The translations under genes were made by a program, and so were the position numbers. From Billgrantia ethanolica (GTDB lineage: Bacteria; Pseudomonadota; Gammaproteobacteria; Pseudomonadales; Halomonadaceae), in NCBI RefSeq assembly GCF_021404305.1, contig NZ_JABFTX010000001.1, forward strand, positions 558,001 to 622,000: a DNA stretch of 64,000 nt, written 5' to 3'. The notes beneath the pieces are model-generated. The model ran no database searches. It saw only the letters and a program-made list of their open reading frames with translations, and was not told where the DNA came from. Below, one piece after another: positions 46,676 to 55,129 of this stretch (the first letter of the stretch is position 1; each line of letters starts with the position of its first letter).

Positions 46676-47155
46676 TTACCAGGCGAGTGGTAAGTCGGGC
46701 AGCTCGCTGCTTCTGACGAATACCTCGACCAAGGCTTCCAGGCCTTCCTGATCGGCGGCGCTGAAGCGCCCGCGCAGCGGGCTGTCGACATCCAGCACGC
46801 CCCATAGCGCCTCGCCGCACAGAATCGGCACCACCAGCTCAGCGTTCGACGCTGCATCGCAGGCGATGTGGTCGGCGATGGCATGCACGTCGTCGATGCG
46901 CTGGGTCTGGCGGCTCCTGCCGGCGGCGCCGCACACGCCCTTGCTGAAAGGAATGGGGTTGCAGGCCGGCTTGCCCTGGAAGGGGCCGAGGGTGAGCAGC
47001 TCGGGCTGGCGCTGCAGGTAGAAGCCGACCCAGTTGAGGTCCGGCACCTGCTGCATGATGAAAGCGCAGGTCTGGGCGCTGTTGGTCAGCCAGTCGCGAC
47101 CGTCGAGCAGGGCCTCGAGCTGGCGGGCCAGCAACGAGTAGTCGGTGTGCGTCAT
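46676..47155 (-). CDS. Free methionine-(R)-sulfoxide reductase, GAF-type (fRMsr)
   Basis: A 159-residue GAF-domain enzyme that reduces free methionine-R-sulfoxide. Conserved segments NWVGFYLQRQPELLTLGPFQ, GKPACNPIPFSKGVCGAA and HIACDAASNAELVVPI contain the three cysteines expected at the active site. ATG 47155 was chosen; the frame runs further upstream without a ribosome site. It sits beside the methionine transporter metNIQ, which fits a methionine-recovery role. Confidence 0.9.
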   Translation of the reverse strand: MTHTDYSLLARQLEALLDGRDWLTNSAQTCAFIMQQVPDLNWVGFYLQRQPELLTLGPFQGKPACNPIPFSKGVCGAAGRSRQTQRIDDVHAIADHIACDAASNAELVVPILCGEALWGVLDVDSPLRGRFSAADQEGLEALVEVFVRSSELPDLPLAW

Positions 47156-47190
47156 GGTATTGCCTCGCTGAAAATCATCGCGTGAACGCA

Positions 47191-47217
47191 ACGGGCCGGC
47201 GTCTGGCGCCGGCCCGT
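47191..47217 (-). terminator. Hairpin after metQ
   Basis: Perfect 11-bp stem ACGGGCCGGCG with CGCCGGCCCGT, loop TCTGG, 22 bp after the metQ stop on the reverse strand. No clear T tract. Confidence 0.6.
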
Positions 47218-47238
47218 CCTGGTGCAGCCTTTATGGCA

Positions 47239-48054
47239 TCACTGCCAGCCGGGCACGGCGCCACCGTCGAACAGCTCGGCCGCCTTGGCGGCCACTTCGT
47301 CGCTCTGGTAGGCAGAGACAAGTTGCTGGATCTCCTCACGCTCCTCGTCGCCGGCGCGCACCGCGATCAGGTTGACGTAGGGCGACTCGGCGCCTTCCTG
47401 AATCAGCGCATCGTCCAGGCGCAGCCCGGCGGGCTGAGCGAAGGTGTTGTTGATGAAGGCGAGGTCCACGTCGGTCAACACGCGCGGCAGCTGAGCGGCC
47501 TCGATCTCCCGGAAGCGCAGGCCACGCGGGTTCTCGACCACGTTTATCGGGGTGGCCTCGAGGTTCTCGGGATCGTCCAGTTCGATCAGGCCGGCGTTGT
47601 GCATCAGGATCATTGCGCGGCCGCCGTTGGTGGGGTCGTTGGGCAGGGCGATGAGGGCGCGCTCGGGTAGCTCTTCGATGCTGTCGTGGCGCTCGGAGTA
47701 GGCGCCGATCGGATAGACAAAGGTGTAGCCGGCAACGGCCAGATCGTAGCCGCGGTCTTCGATCATGCTGCGCAGGTAAGGCTCGTGCTGGAAGGCATTG
47801 GCATCGAGGCTGCCGTCGGCCAGTGCGGCGTTGGGCGAGACGTAGTCGGTGAACTCGATGATCTGCACCTCGAGGTCGTAGCGCTCGCGGGCGATCTGGA
47901 CGGCCACTTCCATCACCTCCGATTCGGGGCCGGACATGGTGCCTACCTTGATCGAGCGCGTTTCGGCCGCGCCGTCGTCGTTGCCACAGCCGGCAACCAG
48001 AATGGCGCTGGCCAGAGTGGCGGCGCCGAACAGTCGGGTCAGAGTCACTTGCAT
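47239..48054 (-). CDS. metQ: Methionine-binding lipoprotein MetQ
   Basis: A 271-residue lipoprotein (lipobox VAGC, Cys at residue 23). The NlpA/MetQ features SIKVGTMSGPESEVMEVAVQ, TDYVSPNAALADGSLDANAF and ALPNDPTNGGRAMILM are present. Binds methionine in the periplasm for MetNI. Last gene of metNIQ. Confidence 0.95.
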   Translation of the reverse strand: MQVTLTRLFGAATLASAILVAGCGNDDGAAETRSIKVGTMSGPESEVMEVAVQIARERYDLEVQIIEFTDYVSPNAALADGSLDANAFQHEPYLRSMIEDRGYDLAVAGYTFVYPIGAYSERHDSIEELPERALIALPNDPTNGGRAMILMHNAGLIELDDPENLEATPINVVENPRGLRFREIEAAQLPRVLTDVDLAFINNTFAQPAGLRLDDALIQEGAESPYVNLIAVRAGDEEREEIQQLVSAYQSDEVAAKAAELFDGGAVPGWQ

Positions 48055-48079
48055 GGGGTCGTTCTCCTTGGGTGTGGCG

Positions 48080-48733
48080 TCACTTGCGATCCGATTTGCG
48101 TACCAGATAGTCCCCGAGGCTCTGGAAGCCCTGCACCATGACCACCAGAATGGCCACGGTGATCAGCATGACGGTGGGGTTGAAGCGGTTGTAGCCATAA
48201 CGAATGCCAAGATCGCCCAGACCGCCGCCGCCCACGGCGCCGGCCATGGCGGAGTAGCTCACCAGGGTGACGACGGTGATCGTCAATCCGGTGATGATGC
48301 CGCCGCGAGCCTCCGGCAGCAGCACCTTGGTGATCACCTGATGCGGCGTGGCGCCCATCGACTGGGCGGCCTCCACTAGACCGGGCGGAATCTCATTGAG
48401 CGCACCTTCCACCAGCCGGGCGACGAAAGGTATGGCGGCGATGGTCAGCGGCACGATGGCGGCATTGGTGCCGATGGAGGTGCCCACGATCATCCGCGTG
48501 AAGGGGATGATTGCCACCATCAGGATGATGAAGGGGATCGAGCGGCCGATATTGGTCACCATGCCCAGCACCTGGTTGAGCACCGGGCGGGCCAGGATCT
48601 GGCGCGGGCGGGTAACGTATAGCAGCACGCCCAGCGGCACGCCGAGCAATGCCGAGATAGTGCCCGATACCGCAACCATGTAGAGCGTATCCAGAGTCGC
48701 TTGGAGAATCAGATCAATCATCGCGCTGGACAT
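48080..48733 (-). CDS. metI: Methionine ABC transporter permease MetI
   Basis: A 217-residue permease, the same length as in E. coli, with five helices: LDTLYMVAVSGTISALLGVP at the start and the EAA-type loop EAAQSMGATPHQVITKVLLP. I chose ATG 48733 by alignment with MetI starts; ATG 48721 is an alternative. It overlaps the metN end by 20 bp. Confidence 0.95.
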   Translation of the reverse strand: MSSAMIDLILQATLDTLYMVAVSGTISALLGVPLGVLLYVTRPRQILARPVLNQVLGMVTNIGRSIPFIILMVAIIPFTRMIVGTSIGTNAAIVPLTIAAIPFVARLVEGALNEIPPGLVEAAQSMGATPHQVITKVLLPEARGGIITGLTITVVTLVSYSAMAGAVGGGGLGDLGIRYGYNRFNPTVMLITVAILVVMVQGFQSLGDYLVRKSDRK

Positions 48734-49805
48734 GGCCGAGCACCTCCACATGCAGATCGTGGTCTTCGAGATAGTCGATGGCCTGGCGGGTCTGCTCGGG
48801 GGAGCCGAGCAGCTCGGCGATCATCAGCCCCAGCGTGCGCTCCTGGATCGACTCCACCTTGGCTTGAAGGATGCTGACGTCGACCCCGCATTCGCGCGCC
48901 AGGCGCGAGATCAGCGGTGTGGAAACCGTATCGCCGGAGAACGCCAGGCGCACCACCGGGTGGGTGTGCTCACCGGGGGTGTCTTCGAGGCGTTCGATCA
49001 GCGCCTTGGGCGGCTCCAGTTGGAGGAAGTCGTTGAGGAACTCGCGGCCCAGGCGGGTGCGCGGGGCGGTGAAGAAGTCGCCGACCTCGGCCTCTTCCAC
49101 CAGCTCGCCGTCGGAGATCAGGCTGACCCGATGGCAGATAGACTTGACCACTTCCATCTCGTGGGTGATCAGCAGGATGGTCAGACCCAGCTTCTGGTTG
49201 ATGTCGCGCAGCAGAGTCAGGATCGAGCCGGTGGTCTGCGGGTCCAGCGCCGAGGTCGCCTCGTCGCACAGCAGCACGCGGGGTTCGCTGGCCAGCGCTC
49301 GGGCGATGGCCACGCGCTGCTTCTGGCCGCCGGAGAGCTGGGCCGGATACTGACGTGCCTTGTCGGCGAGGCCGGTGAGCTCGAGCAGTGGCAGCACGCG
49401 CTCGCGGATGGCCGCGCGCTTCATGCCCATCAGCTCCAGGGGCAGGGCGACGTTGGCGAAGACGTTGCGTGTCGTCAGCAGGTTGAAGTGCTGAAATATC
49501 ATGCCGATGCGATGGCGCGCCTGATTGAGCTGGCTCCTGGAGAGGGTGGTCATCTCCTGGCCGTCGACGACGACGCTGCCGCTGGAAGGACGCTCGAGCA
49601 GGTTGACGCAGCGAATCAGGGTCGACTTGCCGGCGCCGGAAAGGCCGATTACGCCATGGATGCTGCCCGCCGGAACATGAAGGTCGACGTTCTTCAGCGC
49701 CTCGATGGTTCGGGACGAGGTGTCGTGTCGACGGGCAGTGAACGGCAGCCGGCCTCTGGGGCCGGTGAGATGATAGGTCTTGGAAACGTTGCTTAGCGTG
49801 ATCAT
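48714..49805 (-). CDS. metN: Methionine ABC transporter ATPase MetN
   Basis: A 363-residue ATPase. Walker A GLSGAGKSTLIRCVNLLERP, signature LSGGQKQRVAIARAL, Walker B VLLCDEATSALDP, plus the C-terminal regulatory ACT-like domain (about 280-363) that binds methionine and inhibits transport in E. coli. It has a short insertion near residues 10-25. Preceded by CAGGAAGCCAG at ATG 49805 and by the riboswitch at 49913-49998. Confidence 0.96.
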   Translation of the reverse strand: MITLSNVSKTYHLTGPRGRLPFTARRHDTSSRTIEALKNVDLHVPAGSIHGVIGLSGAGKSTLIRCVNLLERPSSGSVVVDGQEMTTLSRSQLNQARHRIGMIFQHFNLLTTRNVFANVALPLELMGMKRAAIRERVLPLLELTGLADKARQYPAQLSGGQKQRVAIARALASEPRVLLCDEATSALDPQTTGSILTLLRDINQKLGLTILLITHEMEVVKSICHRVSLISDGELVEEAEVGDFFTAPRTRLGREFLNDFLQLEPPKALIERLEDTPGEHTHPVVRLAFSGDTVSTPLISRLARECGVDVSILQAKVESIQERTLGLMIAELLGSPEQTRQAIDYLEDHDLHVEVLGHVQRDD

Positions 49806-49872
49806 CTGGCTTCCTGAGAGGCCGTCCCGGCGTGGGGCGGGGGCAGCGAGAGCCAGAATGGGTGGTCGAACG

Positions 49873-49901
49873 AAAAAAAAAGGCCACCCTGGCGGGTGGC
49901 C
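49873..49901 (-). terminator. Rho-independent terminator inside the metN leader
   Basis: On the reverse strand GGCCACCC-GCCA-GGGTGGCC followed by nine T residues, 68 bp before metN. Its 5' arm CACCC can pair instead with GGGTG at the 3' end of the riboswitch motif, so it can act as the switch's expression platform. Confidence 0.88.
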
Positions 49902-49912
49902 ATCAACGCTGG

Positions 49913-49998
49913 ACACACCCTTTTAGCTGCACTTCACGATGCAGACGATAAACGTCTGCATCGTGGGCGCCCGCAAGCCGGGTACAAATCGGCGCCTG
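49913..49998 (-). ncRNA. SAM-II-like riboswitch controlling metNIQ (long-loop variant)
   Basis: On the reverse strand the order is: stem GGCGCC, then GATTTGTACCCGGCTTGC, then the closing GGCGCC, and, after an inserted hairpin, GTGCAGCTAAAAGGG. The GAUUUG, CCGGCUUGC and GCUAAAA blocks are the conserved SAM-II elements (P1, loop 1 and the pseudoknot/ligand strand). The unusual feature is a 29-nt hairpin at 49936-49964 (12-bp stem, loop TTTAT) between P1 and the GCUAAAA strand. SAM-II folds bind S-adenosylmethionine. Identity is by motif recognition, not covariance scoring. Confidence 0.82.
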
Positions 49999-50012
49999 AA
50001 ATGTGAGGCGGC

Positions 50013-50041
50013 ATGGTAAGTCCAAAGGCGTAACATGTCAA
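50013..50041 (-). promoter_or_regulatory. Sigma-70 promoter of metNIQ
   Basis: On the reverse strand TTGACA (50036-50041), a 17-bp spacer and TACCAT (50013-50018). Transcription would begin near 50006, just before the riboswitch, giving a leader of about 200 nt. The remaining gap 50042-50251 holds the ribE upstream region, with nothing clear. Confidence 0.7.
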
Positions 50042-50251
50042 CGGGAGCGAGAGATGCTTCGGTTCGTCAGTCAAACACGTGGTGAATTTCACTAAAAAGT
50101 GCTCTTCAGGCGTGGATTTTTGTTGGAAGGCTCTGCTGGATGGCACGCTCTTGGGGATGCGTCTGTTGACGAATGGACGTCCGTGGCGTGAATTCTTACA
50201 CTGCGAGCCCCACCCACTTCTCTCCCTTGACCGGGAGGCGCAGGAGACGTC

Positions 50252-50881
50252 ATGTTCACAGGCATCGTTCAGGGCACGGCCGAGATCGTCGCCATCCAGG
50301 AGGCCGAGGCTTTCCGCACTCATGTCGTGAGCTTGCCGCAACCTCTGCGCGAGGGGCTGGAGCTCGGCGCTTCGGTGGCGCACAACGGCGTCTGCCTGAC
50401 GGTGACGGCCATCGACGGCGACCGGGTCAGCTTCGATCTGATGCGTGAAACGCTGCGCGTGACCAATCTTGGTGCGCTGGTCGAAGGCGATCACGTCAAT
50501 ATTGAGCGGGCAGCGCGCTTCGGCGACGAAATCGGCGGCCACGCCATGTCCGGCCATGTCATGGCCATGGCCGAGCTGGTGGAGCTGGACCAGGCACCGA
50601 ACAATCGGCGGCTGTGGTTCGAGGTGCCCCATGCGCTGGGTCGCTTCCTGTTCGACAAGGGCTACATCGGCGTCGATGGCATCAGCCTGACGATCGGTGC
50701 AACCAGGTCTGCCACGGCTGCTCACGGGCCACGCTTCTGCGTCGACCTGATTCCCGAGACTCTGGAGCGCACTATTCTGGTGGACCGCGTGCCGGGCGAA
50801 AAGGTCAACATCGAGATCGATCCCCAGACCCAGGCCATCGTGGAAACCGTGGAAAGGGTATTGGCCGCACGCGGCGTGTGA
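50252..50881 (+). CDS. ribE: Riboflavin synthase, alpha chain
   Basis: A 209-residue enzyme that dismutates lumazine to riboflavin. Two lumazine-binding half-domains: MFTGIVQGTAEIVAI with VAHNGVCLTVTAI in the first and GYIGVDGISLTIG in the second. ATG 50252 follows CAGGAGACGTC. It is away from other rib genes; no FMN riboswitch is visible upstream. Confidence 0.95.
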   Translation: MFTGIVQGTAEIVAIQEAEAFRTHVVSLPQPLREGLELGASVAHNGVCLTVTAIDGDRVSFDLMRETLRVTNLGALVEGDHVNIERAARFGDEIGGHAMSGHVMAMAELVELDQAPNNRRLWFEVPHALGRFLFDKGYIGVDGISLTIGATRSATAAHGPRFCVDLIPETLERTILVDRVPGEKVNIEIDPQTQAIVETVERVLAARGV

Positions 50882-50970
50882 GAGCGCCTTTCAAATGACC
50901 GTTTCGTCAAGATTCCGTTGGTAGCCGTGCTGGCGAATGGCGCGGAGTTTGCTTATACAGAGCGAATCGT

Positions 50971-51036
50971 GCCGCACAAGGTAAGCAATCTCGCCCTCGC
51001 ATCCAATGGGGGCTTTGGGTACCATGTGCGGCTTTT
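50971..51036 (+). ncRNA. Structured leader before the purine permease, possible NMT1-type purine riboswitch
   Basis: Nested helices: outer GCCGCACA with TGTGCGGC (8 bp), then GGTA with TACC, then GCCC with GGGC, enclosing the single-stranded blocks AGCAATCTC and TCGCATCCAAT. Four T residues follow the outer stem. The order of stems and loops resembles what I recall of the NMT1 (xanthine-I) motif, which occurs before nucleobase permeases. The element ends 45 bp before the permease ATG. The structure is seen; the class is a guess. Confidence 0.45.
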
Positions 51037-51081
51037 CTCGCCCCTGGTCGCTAACCAGCACTCGTGCGCAGGAATACCAAA

Positions 51082-52383
51082 ATGAAGAACATGCTCGACA
51101 AACACTTCAAGCTGACGGAACACAACACCAGCGTGAAGACAGAGGTCATTGCCGGGGTCACCACCTTCCTGACCATGGCCTACATCATCTTCGTCAACCC
51201 CAGCATTCTTTCCGAAACCGGCATGGACTATGGTGCCGTGTTCGTCGCCACCTGTCTGGCGGCCGCCGTCGGCTGTTTGGTCATGGGGCTGTGGGCCAAC
51301 TATCCCATCGCCCAGGCGCCGGGCATGGGGCTCAATGCCTTCTTCACCTACGGTGTCGTGCTGGGCATGGGATATAGCTGGGAAGCGGCGCTGGGGGCAG
51401 TGTTCCTGTCCGGCTTCTGTTTCCTGCTGCTCAGCATCTTCAAGGTGCGCGAGTGGATAATTCACTCCATTCCGCTCTCCCTGCGTCTCGGCATTGCCGC
51501 CGGTATCGGCCTGTTCCTGGCCATGATCGCGCTCAAGAATGCCGGTATCGTGGTGTCAAATCCGGCCACCTACGTGGCCCTCGGTGATCTCTCCCAGCCG
51601 TCTGCCATTTATGCGCTGCTGGGGTTCTTCGCCATCACCGCCATGGCCTATCTGAAGGTCACCGGGGCTGTGATGATCGGCATTCTCGGGGTGACGGTAT
51701 TGGCCATGGTGCTGGGCCACAACCAATACGGCGGGCTGATGTCGATGCCGCCCTCCATTGCGCCGACCTTCATGGCCATGGACCTCATGGGCGCCCTCGA
51801 CGTGGCCATGCTCAGCGTCATCTTCGCTTTCCTCTTTGTCGATCTGTTCGACACCTCCGGCACCCTGGTGGGGGTGGCGCACAAGGGGGGGCTGCTCGAC
51901 AAGGACGGCAAACTGCCGCGCCTGAATCGCGCCATGATCTCCGACAGTAGCGCCTCCATGGCCGGTGCGGTGCTGGGCACCTCGACCACGACCAGCTACA
52001 TCGAGTCTACTGCCGGTATCGCCGCAGGTGGGCGCACCGGTTTGACCGCGGTGGTCGTGGCCGGGCTGTTCCTGATCAGCCTGTTTTTCGCACCGCTGGC
52101 GGGTTCCATCCCGGCTTATGCCACCGCCGGTGCACTGCTCTACGTGGCGGTGCTGATGGCCGGCAGTCTGGCCCATGCCAACTGGGACGACCCGACCGAC
52201 GCTGCGCCGGTGCTGATCGCCGCACTGGCCATGCCGCTGACCTTCTCGATTGCCGAAGGCATTGCACTGGGCTTCATCAGCTACGCTGCTATCAAGGCCC
52301 TTTCCGGCCGCTTCCGTGACCTCAATCCGGCGGTGGTCGTGCTGGCGATCCTGTTCGTATTGAAGTTCCTGTTCCTAGACTGA
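51082..52383 (+). CDS. NCS2/AzgA-type purine permease (guanine/hypoxanthine or adenine)
   Basis: A 433-residue inner-membrane permease with about 12-13 helices. The N-terminal block [20 protein letters not shown] and [20 protein letters not shown] are typical of the AzgA-like hypoxanthine/guanine/adenine carriers. [20 protein letters not shown] is in the middle. ATG 51082 was chosen over 51064. It leads a purine-salvage run with apt and gpt downstream, which fits purine uptake. Confidence 0.9.
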   Translation: MKNMLDKHFKLTEHNTSVKTEVIAGVTTFLTMAYIIFVNPSILSETGMDYGAVFVATCLAAAVGCLVMGLWANYPIAQAPGMGLNAFFTYGVVLGMGYSWEAALGAVFLSGFCFLLLSIFKVREWIIHSIPLSLRLGIAAGIGLFLAMIALKNAGIVVSNPATYVALGDLSQPSAIYALLGFFAITAMAYLKVTGAVMIGILGVTVLAMVLGHNQYGGLMSMPPSIAPTFMAMDLMGALDVAMLSVIFAFLFVDLFDTSGTLVGVAHKGGLLDKDGKLPRLNRAMISDSSASMAGAVLGTSTTTSYIESTAGIAAGGRTGLTAVVVAGLFLISLFFAPLAGSIPAYATAGALLYVAVLMAGSLAHANWDDPTDAAPVLIAALAMPLTFSIAEGIALGFISYAAIKALSGRFRDLNPAVVVLAILFVLKFLFLD

Positions 52384-52405
52384 CATTTCCTCACCGAGAC
52401 CCGCG

Positions 52406-52951
52406 ATGAGCATTTACGGCGACTACATCAAGTCCGTGATCCGAACCGTCCCCGACTGGCCGCAGCAGGGGGTCAACTTCCGCGATATCACACCGCTGCT
52501 GCAGAACAGCTCCGCCTTTCGCAAGCTGATCGACAGCTTCGTGCATCGCTATCAGGACATGGAGCTGGATGCCATCGCGGCCATCGACGCGCGCGGCTTC
52601 ATCATCGGGGCGCCCGTCGCCTACGAACTCGGCTGCAGTTTCGTGCCGGTTCGCAAGAAGGGCAAGCTGCCGTTCCGCACTATCAGTGAGACCTATACGC
52701 TGGAGTACGGTCAGGCCGAGGTGGAGCTGCACTCCGATGCATTCCGTCAAGGCGATCGGATCCTGATCATGGACGATCTGATCGCCACCGGCGGCACCAT
52801 GCTGGCTGCTGCCAAGCTCATCACCCGTTCGGGAGGTCAGGTGGTGGAAACCGCCACCATCATAGATCTGCCCGAGATCGGCGGGTCGGCAAGGATCCGT
52901 GAAGCAGGCTTCGGCGTCTTTGCGGTCTGTTCCTTCAATGAGGATGAGTGA
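52406..52951 (+). CDS. apt: Adenine phosphoribosyltransferase
   Basis: A 181-residue enzyme that converts adenine and PRPP to [23 protein letters not shown] at the N terminus and the PRPP-binding loop [17 protein letters not shown]. Full length. It follows the purine permease by 22 bp. Confidence 0.96.
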   Translation: MSIYGDYIKSVIRTVPDWPQQGVNFRDITPLLQNSSAFRKLIDSFVHRYQDMELDAIAAIDARGFIIGAPVAYELGCSFVPVRKKGKLPFRTISETYTLEYGQAEVELHSDAFRQGDRILIMDDLIATGGTMLAAAKLITRSGGQVVETATIIDLPEIGGSARIREAGFGVFAVCSFNEDE

Positions 52952-52955
52952 CGCC

Positions 52956-53435
52956 ATGAGCAACGCCCGCTATCACCAGCACTTCACCGTTTCCTGGGAC
53001 CAACTGCACCGTGACGTACGCGAGCTATGCCATCGTCTGGTCGAGCGTGATTTCAAGGGGATCGTGGCGATCACCCGGGGCGGACTGATTCCCGCAGCGC
53101 TGATTGCCCGTGAGCTCAACGTGCGGCTGATCGATACCGTCTGCATCAGCAGCTACGAGCACATGGACCAGGGTGGCCTGGACGTCATGAAAGGCGTCGA
53201 TCACGATGGCGATGGCTGGCTGCTGGTCGACGATCTGGTAGATACCGGCAAGACGGCGCGTAAGGTGCGCGAAATGCTGCCCAAGGCTCACTTCGTCACC
53301 GTCTACGCCAAGCCCGAAGGGCGGCCGCTGGTGGATCAGTATCTGACCGAAGTGGCTCAGGACTGTTGGATCCAGTTCCCGTGGGACATGGGGGTGGCCT
53401 ACGTCGAGCCGTTGGTCGACCAGGTCAAGCGTTAG
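52956..53435 (+). CDS. gpt: Xanthine-guanine phosphoribosyltransferase
   Basis: A 159-residue enzyme that salvages xanthine, guanine and hypoxanthine. [20 protein letters not shown] and the PRPP loop [17 protein letters not shown], with the C-terminal [19 protein letters not shown] 52956 follows GAGGATGAGTG; the apt stop is 2 bp away. Confidence 0.94.
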   Translation: MSNARYHQHFTVSWDQLHRDVRELCHRLVERDFKGIVAITRGGLIPAALIARELNVRLIDTVCISSYEHMDQGGLDVMKGVDHDGDGWLLVDDLVDTGKTARKVREMLPKAHFVTVYAKPEGRPLVDQYLTEVAQDCWIQFPWDMGVAYVEPLVDQVKR

Positions 53436-53456
53436 GCGACATAGAGTCGAGCGAAC

Positions 53457-54140
53457 ATGAGCTGTCCATTACCCGAGAGTTGGGAGCGCTGGCTGGGAGG
53501 CGAGTTTCAGGCACCCTACATGCAGACGCTGCGTGACTTTCTGGCGGCGGAGAAGGCCGCCAAGAAGGTGATCTACCCGCACTCGTCGAACTGGTTCCGC
53601 GCCTTTGAGTTGACGCCGCTGGAGCGGGTCAAGGTCGTGATCCTGGGGCAGGACCCGTACCACGGGCCGAATCAGGCGCATGGCTTGTGTTTCTCGGTTC
53701 GCCCAGGAGTCCCGACGCCGCCCTCGCTGGTCAACATCTACAAGGAACTGGTCGCCGATGTCGGTTTCCAGCCGGTGGATCACGGCAACCTCGAGCACTG
53801 GGCACGGCAGGGCGTGCTGTTGCTCAACACCTCACTGACGGTGGAGCAGGGCAATGCCGGCTCGCACCGGGGCCGGGGGTGGGAGCATTTCACCGATCGC
53901 GCCATCGAGACGGTCAATGCACACGCCGAACCTTCGGTGTTCCTGCTGTGGGGCAGTCACGCCCGCCAGAAGAAGGCGCTGGTCGACACCTCGCGGCATC
54001 TGGTGCTGGAGTCGCCGCATCCGTCGCCGCTTTCGGCGCACCGGGGGTTCTTCGGCAATCGGCACTTCTCCCGGGCCAACGCCTTCCTGCAAGCGAACGG
54101 CCGAGAACCGATCGATTGGCAGCTACCGGCGGAGCCCTGA
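53457..54140 (+). CDS. ung: Uracil-DNA glycosylase
   Basis: A 227-residue base-excision repair enzyme. The catalytic-water motif [18 protein letters not shown] contains the active Asp; the DNA-intercalation loop is [13 protein letters not shown]. Starts 21 bp after gpt. Lies between purine and pyrimidine salvage genes. Confidence 0.97.
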   Translation: MSCPLPESWERWLGGEFQAPYMQTLRDFLAAEKAAKKVIYPHSSNWFRAFELTPLERVKVVILGQDPYHGPNQAHGLCFSVRPGVPTPPSLVNIYKELVADVGFQPVDHGNLEHWARQGVLLLNTSLTVEQGNAGSHRGRGWEHFTDRAIETVNAHAEPSVFLLWGSHARQKKALVDTSRHLVLESPHPSPLSAHRGFFGNRHFSRANAFLQANGREPIDWQLPAEP

Positions 54141-54250
54141 AAGCCGGGTTGCCGGCTCTGCCTTAAACTCTCGGCAGGATGAGAGTAAAATGCGCGCGAC
54201 TCGTCACTGCGACGAAGGTTGCCACTTCCACCCACGCCAAGAGGTCCGTC

Positions 54251-54880
54251 ATGAGCGTCCATGCCATTCAACATCCGCTGGTCCAGCACAAGCTGGGTCT
54301 GATGCGCGAAGCCGGCATCAGCACCAAGAGCTTTCGCGAGCTGGCCGGCGAGCTGGCCAAGCTGCTGACCTACGAGGCGACCCAGGATCTCGAGCTGGAG
54401 GAGCAGGACATCGACGGCTGGAGCGGCAAGCCGATCCCGGTGAAGCTGCTCAAGGGCAAGAAGGTGACCATTGTGCCGATTCTGCGGGCCGGGCTGGGCA
54501 TGCTGGATGGCGTGACCGACCTCATCCCCAGCGCCCGGATCAGCGTTGTGGGGCTCTATCGCGATGAAGAGACGCTGGAGCCGGTGCCGTACTTCGCCAA
54601 GTTTGCCAATGACCTCGACGAGCGCATGGCCATCGTCATCGATCCCATGCTGGCGACCGGCGGCACCATGGTGGCAACCTTGGACATGCTGCGTGACCGC
54701 GGCTGTCAGCAGATGAAGGTCATCGTGCTGGTGGCGGCTCCCGAAGGGATCAAGCGGGTGCAGGACGCCTATCCCGACATCGAGATCTACACCGCCGCGG
54801 TGGACGATCATCTCGACGAGAACGGCTATATCGTGCCGGGCCTCGGCGATGCGGGTGACAAGATCTTCGGCACCCGTTAG
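54251..54880 (+). CDS. upp: Uracil phosphoribosyltransferase
   Basis: A 209-residue enzyme that makes UMP from uracil and [24 protein letters not shown] and the PRPP loop [18 protein letters not shown] are present. The start is ATG 54251 ([20 protein letters not shown]). The stop TAG is completed by the first base of the inserted element at 54880. Its probable original terminator is now at 55046. Confidence 0.96.
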   Translation: MSVHAIQHPLVQHKLGLMREAGISTKSFRELAGELAKLLTYEATQDLELEEQDIDGWSGKPIPVKLLKGKKVTIVPILRAGLGMLDGVTDLIPSARISVVGLYRDEETLEPVPYFAKFANDLDERMAIVIDPMLATGGTMVATLDMLRDRGCQQMKVIVLVAAPEGIKRVQDAYPDIEIYTAAVDDHLDENGYIVPGLGDAGDKIFGTR

Positions 54881-55023
54881 GGAAACACTGCACAAATGCC
54901 TGCGCGAGCGAATCGCTGCGTTGCGCGGTGCGCGGAATCCTCACATATACCCCATATGCTCCGGTTCCTGTGCTCCGTGCGCCTTGCGCTTCATCTCGCT
55001 CGTCGATTTGTTCAGCGCTTCCC
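54880..55023. mobile_element. MITE-like element inserted at the upp stop codon
   Basis: About 144 bp with imperfect terminal inverted repeats: left GGGAAACACTGCACAAAT, right (reverse complement) GGGAAGCGCTGAACAAAT. Each end is flanked by TA, consistent with a TA target duplication. It carries no open frame. The first G completes the upp TAG. I see no second copy in the window. Confidence 0.65.
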
Positions 55024-55045
55024 TAGGTCGAAGAAATGGAGTACA

Positions 55046-55077
55046 CGCCCCTGAGATCGCAATCCAGGGGCGTTTTT
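55046..55077 (+). terminator. Rho-independent terminator after upp (displaced)
   Basis: Stem CGCCCCTG with CAGGGGCG, 11-base loop, then five T residues. It sits 22 bp beyond the MITE-like element, so it was probably close behind upp before the insertion. Confidence 0.85.
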
Positions 55078-55129
55078 CTGGGCAGGACGCCTTCGACTCA
55101 ACGACACGACAAAAGAAGGAAAACACCCC

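Noticed and set aside
49936..49964. MetJ-type met boxes (AGACG...CGTCT) in the metN leader
   Set aside because: The match is a 12-bp RNA hairpin stem rather than tandem 8-bp boxes in register, and it sits within the SAM-II motif, which explains it better.
50042..50251. FMN riboswitch before ribE
   Set aside because: None of the conserved RFN sequence blocks is present.
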